Source: Amoeboaphelidium protococcarum (Eukaryota; Aphelidiomycota; Aphelidea). From it: a DNA stretch of 64,000 nucleotides. The notes below the pieces were generated by a model. It was given only the letters and a program-made list of their open reading frames with translations. It did no database searches and was not told the origin of the DNA. Where the stretch lies: assembly GCA_023515745.1 (NCBI GenBank), contig JALECJ010000258.1, forward strand, positions 124,001 through 188,000, written 5' to 3'. Shown here one piece after another: positions 1 to 16,493 of this stretch (position 1 is the first letter of the stretch; every line of letters begins with the position of its first letter). Position numbers and translations under genes: made by a program.

Positions 1-1982
1 CTCTTAGCATGCAGAGACGCCCAATCCATGAAATCAGCAGTTCCTTCATCTGGTCCCAAAAAAAGCATTTCAGGCTTCTCATACAAGTCAACAATGCGCT
101 CCTTGATGCCAGGTGAATTGCCAACAATTAGCAAGTCGAGCATAGAATCAACATACTTTTCAAATGCTACTTTAGGCTTGTCTTACTGATCAATGTCCAG
201 CAAAATCGTTCCCTTAGATCCACCTTCAGGAATATCCTTATTCTTTCTCTGCTGCGTGCTGGCCAAGCTGTAATTTTCATCAAACAGGGATCTCAAGTTG
301 ATACTGTAAGCCTCTCTATTACGACTTCTGATGATACGGATGCCGCCTCTGGCAACGTCTCTGAATCTGATATGGAACCCACGGAACTCTGATCCGATAA
401 CAATGAACAGACCATACGGCTTCATCGGGTACTCAACCTCAGGCAGGAAGGCGGGATCCATACGGAAGGACAGAGCGACTTTGGTAGGCTAATAGAAGTT
501 GGTCTTCAGCACATGAGTATTGAAAGCGAGGAACGATTCAAAGACCATCTGCTCGTGCTAATTAGCCACCGTACGCTTGATCTTGTCAATGAGCTCAGGA
601 GCAGTCAGAGGGCGATCACTCTACAGACGCTGCAGTGACAAAGTTGGCTTGGCTGTATTACCTGTCTGGCCAATGTAGTGCGTGACGGCAAAATTCACAT
701 ACAAAGCCTTCAACAACTCGGGGTAATTCTTGATAATGTCCAGAATGTACTCACGAGTAAATGTATCCTGTCTCAAGCGCTTCTTCATCTTTCCCAAAAC
801 TTCGGCATGAATAGGATTACTCTTAATGTCCAGAGCATTGGCCAAAGACGTAAACTCTGATCCCAATCTATTCAAAAAATGCTGCGCAAAGATCCAACCG
901 ACATAGCCATAAATTGTCTCCTACACAGATAGTTACCCGGTCTGGAAGAAGTTCTGCAGCGGAGTATGAGGAAGACAATAGAGCAATGACGCCTCTTTGA
1001 TCACCTGATAAATAGACTGCTCAATTGGCACTCCCTTAGATGATGATGCTAGAGGGTTCAAATACAAACTAACGACGGTAACTCCATTGGAAAACTGTTC
1101 CACATACTTACGAGTTGAGTACAGATCATAGTAATGATAGAGATCACTCAGAGCACTGAAGAAGGACTTTGTGGTGCGCTGGCGATAACCAATTACCAAA
1201 CGCTTCTCGCGACTTCCCTCAATCTCATACATCTCAATTACAAGACCAGTTCTCTCCAACACACGACGAATCACAGACTCATAAACATTTAGAGTGTGCT
1301 AGCTGGCCTTACTCAGAAAAGTCTTGTCACCAATCATCTAAATGTTGGTCTCCTCCTCCTTGGTCGGTTCCGGCTTCACAAAGTCACAGCGAGCAATGAA
1401 ATAGCAACGCAGCTGAGTCTAGTTGGCAGAGCTGACGGTTCCGAGAGAGCGATAAGTCTCCAAACGATAAGCCTTGGCTTTAGTAGATCCATCGAGGTAC
1501 TTGGCATCAATTTTGCGTTCGTGCGCAGGGCCATTTGTTTGACTCACACCAGGAGTTGATGTGTGAATGTAGATGGCAGCATCATCAGTCTCACGTTCCA
1601 AATTGATATCAAGCACATTATCGTTCTTAATATAGGCGAAGATCTTGGCTCCATACAACGCAATGATATGATTGGCAATATTCTCAACAGACTCCAACTT
1701 GAAATACATGTCATCAATGCCAAGATTGCCATAAAACCATGCAGTTTCATTATGTACCAGCTCTCTCGGAATAAATCCCTTATCCTCGATGGCCTTGCAC
1801 ACCTTCAACATTTAATCGTTCTTCCCTTCATACACAGTCTCAGCATACCCAGTAATCTCCTAACTACTTATGCGGTGATAAGTAGAGTTGACAGATTCCA
1901 CAGAGGACGAACGATTCTTAGTCTCCAGAGACGGAGCAGCAGCAGGCTTCAGAGGCTGCACACTTTAAGGTAAATTTGACAT
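1..1982 (-). CDS. GDH2: NAD-specific glutamate dehydrogenase, large fungal type (3' end outside window)
   Basis: Oxidative deamination of glutamate to 2-oxoglutarate with NAD, the catabolic mitochondrial or cytosolic enzyme of fungi. The first ~660 codons are visible; fungal homologues have about 1,050-1,100 residues, so the C-terminal third lies beyond position 1. The start is the ATG at 1980-1982 (MSNLPQSVQPLKP). The reading frame has no intron, and its many TAA/TAG codons read as Gln. The diagnostic block is in the last quarter of the visible part: KPYGLFIVIGSEFRGFH, RFRDVARGGIRI, then RNREAYSINLRSLFDENY and KDIPEGGSKGTILLD, all typical of the GDH2 catalytic region. Upstream residues match the long regulatory N-terminal part of the family. 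Function is confident from these motifs. Confidence 0.93.
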
Positions 1983-2436
1983 TTCTTAAAAGGACAGATA
2001 TGAAATATTTTAATACACACGTAACAGTAAAATTCGCAATTAGTAAAGCAATAGGCTATTCTAAAGCACTTGTATGCAGTAGTTACAAGGTGGAGCAGGA
2101 GATTTATTCTGTACTGTGTGTGAGAGAGAAAAGATGACGAGAACTTTCGGCGTTTGAAACGATCGCGCCGTTCGTTCGTTCGCCTGGCTAGGGTCACCCT
2201 CCCATGCAGAAAGTTCTCTTGGCGTCTAGGGTCAGTCAAGACTCAATCGTATTGCGCCTCAACAGTCACATCAGCTGGACCAGTGCTAATCATTTGCATC
2301 TTTGAAATTTTCTGTAATGTTTCATTTCGGTCTAAAATGCAGATTTTCATCAAAGAAGCGTCAATAAGTTAATCAATAAGATTTAAACAGATTCACTAAA
2401 TGATTATAAATAGTATTTTTATCTATCAAAATCGAA
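1983..2436. other. intergenic, GDH2 promoter side
   Basis: No convincing gene. It holds the upstream region of GDH2 (minus strand) and the 3' end of the next minus-strand gene. On the plus strand there is a TG/GA-rich tract at about 2115-2140 and a short (gttc)n stretch near 2168-2182 next to a CGCG-containing site. Such tracts recur upstream of other genes in the window. Confidence 0.4.
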
Positions 2437-3486
2437 TCAAACAGGCAGCTTTAGTCGACGAAGACTGAAACGCGGCAATTTAGAGAGGCCATGAGTGTAC
2501 TATGCATCCTTATACGAAAAAGGGAATTTGACGTACAATTACTGGGCCGTAGTGACATTGACCTCGTTCTTATTGTGCAGGAATCGGTTGGTGACGAGAT
2601 TCTACTCGTTAGGATCGGCTGACCGGTGAGCTTTAATTCTTGCAGACCACTCAGCCAGCTGCTGTCGCATTTAACTTAGCATATCTTGAGGTTCATAAGA
2701 CGCGTATTCCTACTCTGCCGGTGGCACAGTCGACGACAGAGGCATTTCTTGTTCCAAATCTTGCACCAATTGTATCTATTTCAGAGTCAGTTGATTTGAT
2801 AAATCTTACTGCTTGGCATCATTAGTATACTTGATAGACAATTGAAGTAGATCAGCCACGAGAGACGGTACATTGTCGATCAGCGTATCTAACAGATCAT
2901 GATCTCCAGAGACGAGGGCACACATATACAAAGCTCTAATATCAATGGCGTTCATTTCAGCATATTCAGCCATAATATTGAAAGCAGCGTGATTGCGCGT
3001 CAACACAGCATGGCATACCAGTTTCCCGTACTGCTCAGAAGTGAGCTTAAACGTCGCGAGAACATCTGTGAGAACACGCGAGCAGATTTACTTTCTGTTT
3101 TCAATCGCCAGCCGTACAACTTGGTCCAGAGTTGAGAGTTGGAAGGCAAATTTGGCGCGTCCAAATGTCTCTTCCCACTACAATACATCACAGTCTTTGG
3201 CAGCATACATCATTTTCAGCTCGAGGTACTTTAGCAGGACTGGAGATATGAAAGTCTCTTTGAGGTTGGTGATAGGATCTATCTTATCACCTGGTACATA
3301 ATTCTATCCATATTCCTGAGATACCAGATTAGTCAGATAGAAAGCCTCATCTTACTATTTAGTATCAAAAAATGGCATATAAGTGTCCAAGAGATAATCG
3401 GCTAAATCATATCCAATGCCGTAACAATAGACGGCATTAAGCGCGTATATAATAATTGACAATTTAGATAATAATATCGTTGCCAT
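2437..3486 (-). CDS. secreted or luminal protein of unknown function
   Basis: Single-exon gene of 349 residues from the ATG at 3484-3486 to TGA at 2437-2439. The N-terminus (MATILLSKLSIIIYALNAVYC) looks like a cleavable signal peptide followed by a soluble protein. Residues ~90-240 are helix-rich and look like stacked helices; the last ~110 residues are Gln- and Arg-rich and more polar. No transmembrane segment follows the signal. Several in-frame TAA/TAG are needed to keep the frame open, and its codon use resembles the neighbours, so it is probably a real gene. I do not recognise a family. Confidence 0.7.
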
Positions 3487-3714
3487 TTTTAATTAATCGG
3501 CTGGGATATAAATTGCGTGGTGGCAGTTATATGGATCAAGTAGAAAACAAATCTCGCAATCAGGGGCTGGCAATTGTATCAAACGCTGGGGTCAATAGCT
3601 ATATACCAGATTTAAATAAGAGTATAGTTATAGATTAATAGATAGTTTGCAAAAAGTATTAATAAACTTTAAATCACGTCATAGTAAGGGACTAATGATT
3701 TTTTTGGAGCCCTG

Positions 3715-5475
3715 TCAAACTGCAAAGTAACGCACAGCTAAAAAGACTACAGCGGCAACAGTAGCTGATAAAGACGCAAATATCCAGAACTTCAACTTAA
3801 AGGATGCATTCTTAAAATCAACTTTAGCCTCATAGAAGTCTAAACGCAATTTATCACGACACAGAGAAGTGATAAGTACAGCTTCGTCGCGTGTGTCAAA
3901 TCTACACACGCCAGAGGCAGTAGTATTACAGATAGAACGAGCATCGTCGTATTTGTAAACCAGATTTGACTCTATGGTACCTAAAGTCGCAGAGTAATTG
4001 CGGACAGCACGATCGTACAATACAGCAATTAAACGATATTCCGCATACTCTTAAACTTAGAAAGAGACGTTTGCCTTAGGACCAGGCACGATCTTAAACT
4101 GATTTAGATCTACATCAGAATAGTAACGTGGGTTTATCAAGGCTATAATTAGCTTTTAAGGAGTTCCAGTCTACACCACTTGCAAGTCAACGCGCGAGCC
4201 AGCTGATAAGGTCATCGGCAAATACTGAATTGCATCTTCATAAGCACCACGAGGAACATTTAAGATCAAATTACTTTGACGTTGCAAAAATTCACCTTTC
4301 GGCTAGTGGTCAAAGCTGCCCACCAGCACATTTCCAGTTATAACTCCACTGCTACCACTCCATTCGACTAGAGGATCTATTAACATCTACCCTCCCCCAA
4401 GGAGCGTCGTTCTAGTAACAAAAATTACCCCACTAGCTAGAAAAAATATCACGAACATCACCCAAAATCCCAACAAAATTAATGGGACTTTAGACTAAGC
4501 TTTCTAGCTAAGACCATGAGTGACAAAAGGCAGTCTACAATTTTAGCCCTTACAGTCACTACCGGTAGATTCTTTAGATGAATCAGAGTAACCAATGTAC
4601 TGATCCTTAAAACAATTTTAGGAGTTCGTAAACTTGGCTTCAACATCGATCACGAAGTACAGAGCTAGAACGAAGGAACCAAGGAAACACAAGATCAGCA
4701 GCAAATCACTTGTCAATTATCGTGGATATGTGTATCTAGCATGAAAATTAACTTCAGAATCCATGACAGAGCTGCGAGATTAGGCCAAAAGCCAGCGATT
4801 TCTAAAGGAAACAAGTCTACCATTTGGCAGACCCAAGCCATATCTTTCAATGACAGAACTTTCATCAACTCTGTACGCAATATAGGGCAAATTGAAGGTG
4901 ACGAATACTTTAACAGCCTCAGAAGTAGGATTAACTAGAGATACTTCTGCGCGGCAATCTGGCGATTAAAATGAGTTCGCAACAACGAAATTAGAGTCAG
5001 CCTATGCGGTAAATCTTCCATCAAACAATGGCTCGTCAAAAATGTCCCTGCACCGTATATCGATAATCACGGGTTGAGGAGCAGTATCTTTCCGGACATT
5101 ACCCCCAAAACGAACATCAAAATTAAACTCGCCGCCATGGGAGAAAAACTTTCGGCTGATTACTTAACTTGGTACATCAGTTTTGGGACGCGTCAGCCAG
5201 ACTTCCACCTGGCGCGTATCAGCCACCGAGTTTGATATTAATTCAGGCTTCTGGCTCAGCAAATACATATCAACAAACTAACTGGAGCGCAGCCAAGCAA
5301 TGTCCAATTCATTACTAGCCAAATCAATGAGCAGAGGACTCTACGACTTCAAAGAGACGCTAGTTCTAACAGGAATTGCAATTAAGATCGGCAATGTCCA
5401 GAACGCCAAAATGAAGAACACAAATATTACAACCCATAGAAAAATTAATAGAAGAGCTCTACCAAATACGTTCAT
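3715..5475 (-). CDS. multi-pass membrane protein of unknown function
   Basis: Intronless reading frame of 586 residues from the ATG at 5473-5475 to TGA at 3715-3717. It begins with a strong membrane anchor (residues ~5-33, Phe/Val/Ile-rich), then an ectodomain-like part with scattered Cys. Two more hydrophobic segments lie near the middle (around LLLILCFLGSFVLALYFVI and LILLGFWVMFVIFFLASGV), followed by a second soluble part and a C-terminal membrane segment ending in VRYFAV. The anchor-soluble-anchor pattern occurs twice, as if from an internal duplication, though sequence similarity between halves is not obvious by eye. Family unknown. It ends 228 bp before the next minus-strand gene. Confidence 0.7.
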
Positions 5476-5826
5476 TGCAATAAATGAGCAAACAGCACTG
5501 ATTAAGATAGAATATTAGGGGGAAAAACTCTGTGGAAATATGGAAAATATCACTCATGAACTGCGCCACTCGATAATTGTGCCTTACGTACATACACGCG
5601 GTTGTTTATAAATTAAGATATCACCCATTTCTGGTAAAGATTGAAGAGCAGAATGACTAAATTAAATGTAATTATATCTTTGTGGCCCAACGCTAAGGAG
5701 CTCACCAAGAATCATCACTGCTTTCTTGAGAAAAAGGCCGCTGTATGTCGTCATATGTCGACAAAATATGTACATCTCTTCTGCCACTAAATAAATTGCT
5801 CATCTTATTATGCAAAGTTGTGTTAA
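5476..5826. other. intergenic, nothing recognised
   Basis: About 350 bases between two minus-strand genes. I see no open frame with coding character and no RNA gene. It must contain the phosphatase 3' end and the promoter of the membrane-protein gene. Confidence 0.4.
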
Positions 5827-6739
5827 TCAATGACTCTTTGCCATATCTAAAATAGACTCCTGATATGCTTCTATGAAATCTTCCTACATTGTATTTGTGG
5901 AAATAATGTTTTGTCTTTGCTTGTATAACAAACGAATACTTACTTGCATGATAGTTTCAATGGCTCGAGAACTTCTTTTGGCGCGTACCAATCCAATAGC
6001 AGCGGTTGCAGTTTTACTCATCCCAAGTTGCAGCAACAAGCAACACGCCACTAATCCTGCTCGCCCAATTCCTACAATTCTGATAGCTAACTTTACTGTT
6101 TTAGAAAAATGCGATTCAAACTTACCGCCGCGACAATGACACAGCACGTTTTGGCCGCGTTTTAGTCTATCCACGAGGTTGTCAGTAACTTCGGCTTTAA
6201 AATCTTTAAGATCATCAGGAGCGAATCCTTCAACAATAGGATACCGCAAAATTTCTATATTGTGTTTTTGTGCCAATCTTAAATACTCGTCTATGGGAGC
6301 ATTAAGTTTCAGGAGTTCATCGTCACTCAGCAAGTTCACGATACAGCTATATCCGAGCGAAGCAATCCTTGCAAAGTCTGCATCAAGATCTCTACTAATT
6401 GGGCTCTTCATCTTACCCGTTGCTCCGTTCAGTCTCACTTTCTTGCCCGGAAGGCTACATAGAGCAAATTTGCCATATCGACTCTAATTGCGTTAAATTT
6501 CCTGAGTACTGTCAGTGTTATCAGCCAAATCGCCATCACTGTGAGCGATTCTCTTGCGAGAACTTGAACTGGTCGCCACTTTGTCAGTCTCGCCCCCGTT
6601 AATATTTTACCATAAGCTCGCATCGATAATTTCACTGATAATGAGGGGATGTGTCAGAGAGGTTTTTATCACGGGATGAGGCAAAAGATAATTATTACCT
6701 GCACTCGATTAAACGCCGGTTCTTGTTTGTGTTTGCCAT
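5827..6739 (-). CDS. dual-specificity phosphatase, CDKN3/KAP-like
   Basis: Cys-based protein phosphatase of 244 residues in four exons (6699-6739, 6126-6634, 5944-6071, 5827-5883); introns of 64, 54 and 60 nt have GT-AG ends. Splicing is supported because the active-site motif HCRGGIGRAG is formed exactly across the second intron and the C-terminus continues in frame to TGA. The N-terminal ~50 residues are Ser/Arg-rich and probably disordered; the core starts at FALCSLPGKKV and contains RDLDADFARIASLGYSC and VNLLSDDELLKL. This arrangement resembles CDKN3/KAP, which dephosphorylates the CDK activation loop, but other cytosolic dual-specificity phosphatases share it. The substrate is therefore inferred. 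A CDK gene lies 18 kb away without direct linkage. Confidence 0.85.
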
Positions 6740-7589
6740 GAGTTTTCCAACTTGATCAGTGTAGGCACCTCGTTCAACTACGAATGTTGGGCCTTGATGA
6801 TCACAGAATTGCTCTATGAAAACTTATGTCTCGGGGACTTTCTGCCTTATTGTTGCATTTCAAAAGTGATGTATTATGATATGTTCTCTAAATATCAAGC
6901 TAAGGGATGATTTTGAGGTATCATGGATCAGCATGGGATCAGATAGCGTATGTTGCTCGTTGACAACGGTGGCTTATCACTGGTTCCGACACCAACAATG
7001 GCGGATGCTTCGTCATACGCACTGTCAAGGTTTTGAGGTACATAAAATACAGATAGACTCATTAAACACGCTAATTATATGGCAAGTAAGAATTGTACAG
7101 TCTTAGTCGGTAGTTCAAGAAGTGTTCAATATCAACCGTGAAAAAATGAAAATATAGGTGATCTTATGAACCGAATTGCACATTGATAAAATTGCAATTA
7201 GCAGATACCACACCATTTTCTTTTCGATTTATCTATTCTACATACAACGACAGAGGCGGTGTAATAGTTAAGTGGATAGATCGGTGTGAATTTTGCACAG
7301 GCGAATCCGTCATCAAAGGAGACGCGTGTGCAATGTAGTAATGCTATGATGTAGGACGCGTGCTATGGGGTGATACAGGCACTTACTAGCCAGATACTCC
7401 AGCTACGCATCCGAGTAATTTATCTCTGACATCGTGTAGACGCAAAACCTATAATTCTAGGCCTCCCGTTCAATAAGTGTCATGAAGTACAAAAATCTTA
7501 TAGAGAAAAGAGAAGAAGAGAGGACGATGCAAGATGCGCTTTTAAACTCTATGATCTCTACTAGTCTAAGTGTATCAATATAAACGCCA
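6740..7589. other. 850-base intergenic region, no gene supported
   Basis: Lies between two minus-strand genes, so it should hold the phosphatase promoter and the lectin 3' region. A plus-strand open frame of ~76 codons starts at 6876 but has no recognisable similarity and unremarkable composition. No tRNA-like box pair was found. It is the longest unexplained stretch in the first 18 kb. Confidence 0.35.
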
Positions 7590-8671
7590 TCAAAATGATT
7601 TCATATTCTTCTTCTAACTGCTTGCATAGTAGTAATACAGCGCAATTATCACAGCAACGACAGCCATCAGCTTGATCATAAACCAGATGAAGCTGAATGC
7701 TCGAGATTTCACTCCACCGCCCAGGTCAGGACCACTTGATTGGCCACTTTACCCAACGTCCACATGCTTAGAAGAGTCCACTGCCTCTTTACCGCCGTAA
7801 ACAGTAATCTCTGGGGCCAGTTGAGTAAACGTATTCACGCGTAAAATGTCATGATTATCCACAAGATCTCCAGTGGCTGCACTGAAACCGATGTATCCTG
7901 CATTAGGCAAGTTCACATTGGACACCACGAAGCACTATTACCAACCGGCTTCACCTCGATCTGTAAACTCTAGTTTGAGGACTTTATTCTTGAAGTACGT
8001 TGCTCTGGCAACAATTGAGTTTCCAACACTTCGCAGATTAGCCTCACAGCCTTGCCCAGCCATAGAGGCTTTGTTATCATTCCAATGATCATACTGCTTC
8101 GTACCATCATTCACCATTGCACTTATGTAAGGAAATGAGTGATCGTGTTAACCATTAGGATAAGTGTCGAAGAATATACCCAAGCCTTTAAAGTTATCCT
8201 TGCCACCAAATACAGAGCCTTCTTCAAACTTCTCTGCAGTGTACCAGAAGGCAAATCCGTCGCCATGTTGTTGTGACTGACCACCGTGAATCTTGAACTC
8301 GAACTCGACCGACCACGCTTCCGAGGCGATGGGACTACACACTATCAACATCAATTAGAATTAGATATCAAAGATTGAAATAACAACATCAACCACGATG
8401 CTTACAATTTAGAATACAACCATCCGCGTTAGCTTTTAGCCAAACTTGTCAATCTAACGTAATCAAAGACTTTGACCAAAACGTTACCACCGAAATCCCA
8501 GTACTCATTTTCGAACTCATCATGCATGAATGGTGGATAGAGAGAGTGGCTGTAAATTGACGGACCGAGATTTTGATCAAAGCCACCGTCGTCATTGTTG
8601 GAGAGCACCACTTTGAAATTACACAGCCACAAGCAAAGTGACAATGTGGTTAACTTTTCGATTAGAAACAT
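7590..8671 (-). CDS. L-type lectin cargo receptor (ERGIC-53/VIP36/Emp47 family)
   Basis: Type I membrane lectin that binds high-mannose glycoproteins and cycles between ER and Golgi. 336 residues, with one 71-nt intron at 8335-8405. The start is the ATG at 8669-8671, giving a signal peptide (MFLIEKLTTLSLCLWLCNF). The lectin domain follows: GNVLVKVFDYVRLT, then across the splice YSKFPIASEAWSVEFEFKI, the core GDGFAFWYT and GLGIFFDTYPNG, and the Cys-containing MAGQGCEANLR segment. A ~25-residue transmembrane helix lies near the C-terminus, then a short cytosolic tail ending KKNMKSF. The tail has basic residues and a terminal Phe, as expected for ER-Golgi cycling. The member of the family cannot be decided by eye. 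Confidence 0.9.
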
Positions 8672-9040
8672 CTTGGTCACAATATCTACCTAATAGATGG
8701 GAGCTAAGCGTATTAAAGAATAGAGGATAGTTCAAGATAGAGAAAAAATAGACCTTGTTAAATTCGTCGCTATATGAACGGTAGTCTGGAGGCAAAGATT
8801 AAGACTGAATCTAGAGATGATGATATAAATAGCATCGATCACAACAAGTATGATAAATAAATTCTCAACCTTCAAACAAGTTCCATTTATTTAAACACAC
8901 ATTGAATCATCTCAATCAATCAAAAACAATAATTACATCAAAAATCATAGTCTGCGCACACATATAAATCCGAATTACAAGACAGCCATATCTCCAAACC
9001 GACAAAAGCTCATTACACAAATAGTGTCTGAATCAATAAA
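8672..9040. other. intergenic, nothing recognised
   Basis: About 370 AT-rich bases between the lectin start and the forkhead stop, both minus strand. No open frame of note. Confidence 0.4.
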
Positions 9041-10310
9041 TCAATCCATTTTCTCTTCATGGCCAAATTTGTCAGGAAACACGTCCGCCAGTTTGTCAAA
9101 CTCTTCAGTTGCAACAGCATTTGTAACTGAGGTCTAGTAATAAGACGGAAATTAATGTTGAACCGCTTCCGAAGGCAATGATGCTGAATTGATTCCATTA
9201 CCAAAAGTTGCTTAATTTGTAATATCAGACTGCTCCAAAATAGTAGGCAACTCAGGATGAGGTGATATAGAATTCACTGCAGGAAGAGTGATACAATACG
9301 CACAAGAACAAGTCTAGCTACTATCACCATGACCCATATGCCACTAGGAAGTCTGATTACCAGAGCTATACTAAATCTGAGACTACTGTGATATCATTGA
9401 GAAAGTGCTCGGATAATACTAAGAGTAGCTTCCTATTTGTGGATTACCTGATCCAAAGTAGGGGAAGTTCTCTAAAAATCCTTCAATAGGAGCGGGAATT
9501 GAATCATACATAGCAGTATCTTAAGAAGTGGCTTGTTAATAGTACACATCCGCAATTTCTTCAAAATTACGCTACATCAATGCAGGGGTAGATTGCGCAA
9601 AAGTAGGCTTCTCTTGACTAAAATACAAACCAGTTTGAGGGGTATCTTCCTACTACTAATCCGTACAATCTTTATCTTATGTACTCGCTTTGTTTTACTA
9701 GCGTTTATTATTATGCGCGATAGTATGTCTCCTAGACTTGTGTGAGCTCAGAGCGGTCAAATCAGGAGCACTCTACCTTTTACTCTGCTTACTTCTAGCA
9801 TGGTTGCGATAATCACTACTACGAATCTTTCCCGTAAAAACACCATCCTTAAATTCACATTGATGATCAGGATCGATTCTCCAGTAGCTTCCCTTACCAG
9901 GCCCATCATCATCAGATTTAGGAACTCTTGAGAATGCCTTGTTAATGGTCAAATTATGACGAATAGAGTTCTACACATCGGGTGATAAGAGGCTATAATT
10001 CATTATACCGCATTATATAAGTTCATACCTGCCAACCGCCAGTCTATAATCTGTAGTACTCAGGATACTTATTAGATATCCAATCATAGATGGTAGACAG
10101 TCGAGCCTTCTCACCCGGCTGTGACATTATAGCCTGGCCGATCAGAGATGCCAGCGACAGTTTCGGCCTCTTTATCACAGCTTCACCTCCATTGATATCA
10201 GCCAGCTATTCCTAATCTAATCCCGGCTGTACAGTGTCATTAAGTGGCGAAAAATAGAATAGATCTTGCTGCGAATTTAGAATGTTTGATACTTCGTTAT
10301 TTGTTTACAT
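9041..10310 (-). CDS. forkhead-box transcription factor
   Basis: DNA-binding regulator of 403 residues in two exons (10029-10310, 9041-9970) with a 58-nt intron. The winged-helix domain spans residues ~47-145: [29 protein letters not shown], then [20 protein letters not shown] and [10 protein letters not shown]. The intron falls exactly before NSIRHNL, the recognition-helix start, which fixes the splice. The remaining ~250 residues are Ser/Gln/Tyr-rich and acidic near the end, consistent with an activation region; many Gln are TAG. The start is the first in-frame ATG after an upstream TGA. Forkhead factors are concentrated in opisthokonts and amoebae, which helps place the organism. The subfamily is not assigned. 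Confidence 0.92.
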
Positions 10311-10738
10311 TGCTGTTGTTGTTGTACCACCTTCTATCGTTGTTGTAGTGTCAGAATGTTGATTGATACTCTACACTATCGCTCCATATTCGGGTAAGTT
10401 CCATTATCAATACATTAATTCAAGATCAAATAGTCTTACATTGTCTACAAATAAACAGCTATCCACGGATTGTTGTCGCAAAATGTCCAAGTCACCAACT
10501 GTTAGTTCTAATGCTGAAGTGAAACAAGCTTGAACGGAACGCAGTGAGAAACAAACAATGGGATCTCTCGCGTGTTTCACAGGTGATCTTCTCGTTTCAA
10601 AAAATACAGTTGAAACAGCAAGTGGAACATCATTTGGCTGAAGTACCGAATATATAAAATGTCGTCTTAAACCAGAAGTTCTTCGACACACAGAAGAAGT
10701 GATTCGAACTTACAAAAAATAAAATATATTCTAATTCA
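10311..10738. other. intergenic, forkhead promoter region
   Basis: 428 bases between two minus-strand genes. A minus-strand frame of ~94 codons (10407-10691) is open, but lacks an ATG near its start and has no recognisable motif, so I do not call it a gene. Confidence 0.3.
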
Positions 10739-12043
10739 TCATCCAAGATTATCATAACGAGATCGCATATTCACTGCGGGCAATCGCTCATCTTTAAGCG
10801 TACTATAAATGGAGAAATGATTAGCATTTCTGGCTGCGATTTCCGGGGCCAACTTGTCTTGATTTACTACTTCACTGCCGAATGTCTTGTATGTCTTATT
10901 AAAGTCATTCCAAACCAAGTCCATGTCATCGTCACCAATAGAGGATTGTTTATCATCGTGACTATTCTAAGAGTATAGGCGATCGACCATGTCGTGATTT
11001 TGAGCCGCAAATGGAACAGCTGCAACGGTTTCTTCTTCCACTTCAAGCACTGCAGATAGTGGCCTATTTTATTGCCGACTCAATGCTATTGGTGGAGCGG
11101 GAAGCACATCATGAGGTAAATTCTGACGGAATTACGGAGGAGTTGGAAGATGATCTGCATAGGTGGAGGCTGTGAGAATCGGCGATACTGAGTATTGCGC
11201 CTCATACCGTGGTTTCAAGTTAGAACCATGGTGATTATATGGCAGACTCTTTAGTTCAGCATCATAATCGTCATCATCCTTGTCCGCCATAACTTGGCGG
11301 TATCTTGCAACAGCGAATACTATTGCCAGCAATATGAACGTTCCAATAGCTGAAAACATTGCAATACCACCAGCATTGAAGGGAAACGCGCCTCTAGCAT
11401 ATAACTCTTGAACAGAATTACCCTCGTTTTTCTCGGGAATGACAGGCTCAAAATCTTTTCCATGACCAGCTCGAGGCAGAGGAGTCGCAGTGGGTGTAGA
11501 CAGCTCTGTAGACGAAGATTGCGTAGATGATGTCACACTTTAGACGGTAGGACTCGGGGCAAGAGCCTCTCGCGCAGTTGGCGTTGAAGTTGTTTCAGCA
11601 GTGGGATTTGATGCAGATTGATCACCTGGCTGAGGAGCATTGTTACTTCCATTGCCTGATACAGCTGGAGGTGGAGGATTCTAAGGCGCCCCGCCACTGG
11701 ATACTCCAGTCCCAACTTATCCCCCAGGCTACCCATTACCATTATCAGAATTACCAGAGCCGCCTTGTCTATTGCTATCCGCGGACGCGGGATTTCCAGG
11801 TGGTGGCGGTGGTTGAGGCATCTAATTCGTTGTTACTCTTCTATCATCTTATGTTGTCCGTCTATTGTTGTCAACAGTATTTGGCGGTGGAGGAGAAGGA
11901 GGAGAAGAAGGAGTTCTCTAATTATTATTGGCACCATTTCTATCATTAGTGTTTGGTGTAGGCTGGCGCTAATTTTACGCAACAATCAGGAGAGGGGACA
12001 TCACTGCCATCCACACAAAAAGCTGTTTCAACTGAGTCCACAT
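10739..12043 (-). CDS. mucin-like type I membrane protein
   Basis: Intronless, 434 residues, ATG at 12041-12043, TGA at 10739-10741. The signal peptide (MWTQLKQLFVWMAVMSPLL) leads into a ~170-residue ectodomain rich in Pro, Ser, Thr, Asn and Gly with short proline runs. A short folded-looking segment follows, then one transmembrane helix (NAGGIAMFSAIGTFILLAIV). The ~170-residue cytosolic tail is acidic (DKDDDDYD just inside the membrane, GDDDMDLVW further on). The layout resembles fungal mucin-like surface sensors such as Msb2 or Wsc-type proteins, but no diagnostic domain is present and the role is unknown. The ectodomain is probably O-glycosylated. Confidence 0.75.
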
Positions 12044-12241
12044 CGCGATATAATAAAGTCGCTCTTATAAATCTTCTAAAAATTAATAACCAATTCAATA
12101 AAAGCAATAATAGTAAGACAGATAAAGAGAAAAGTGAATAAAGTGTTTTTGAGCGGAATAATGCAACACTAGGCTATAATTTACAACGCGGGCCGAATCT
12201 AGCCATCTCATTGGTAGATCAAACATCACGATGTCACTCAA

Positions 12242-16229
<3,988 letters not shown>

Positions 16230-16337
16230 CTCAAGTTTATAAAGTTTGAATTAATCAGCTATATTTGACGATGTAATGTAACTATAAATTAGAAAGATCC
16301 AGATGAAGAAGATAGAGAGATAAGTGAAACGGTCCTT

Positions 16338-16356
16338 GACTGAAACGCGCGTCGGG
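16338..16356. promoter_or_regulatory. CGCG-core site upstream of SMC3, possible cell-cycle element
   Basis: About 110 bases upstream of the SMC3 start there is a GAAACGCGCGTC-like site. It resembles E2F or MCB-type elements that drive S-phase expression of cohesin genes in yeasts and animals. Similar CGCG cores occur upstream of other genes here, so specificity is uncertain. Confidence 0.3.
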
Positions 16357-16493
16357 CGAATTATCAAACTGAAACAGGAAACTCTGCTGCTCTATGAAAC
16401 ATTGCAGAGCTTTGATCACATCAGACATAGAGTAATCATAATTATTACAAAGGAAAACACTGATACTAAATGTACAAGCAATTTATTCAAAAT

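Noticed and set aside
1563-1973. 136-codon plus-strand frame opposite GDH2
   Set aside because: Antisense of a strongly conserved gene, with no motif of its own.
6876-7106. 76-codon plus-strand frame
   Set aside because: No motif, ordinary composition, short; treated as chance.
10407-10691. 94-codon minus-strand frame between forkhead and mucin-like genes
   Set aside because: No ATG near its start and no motif; more likely promoter sequence.
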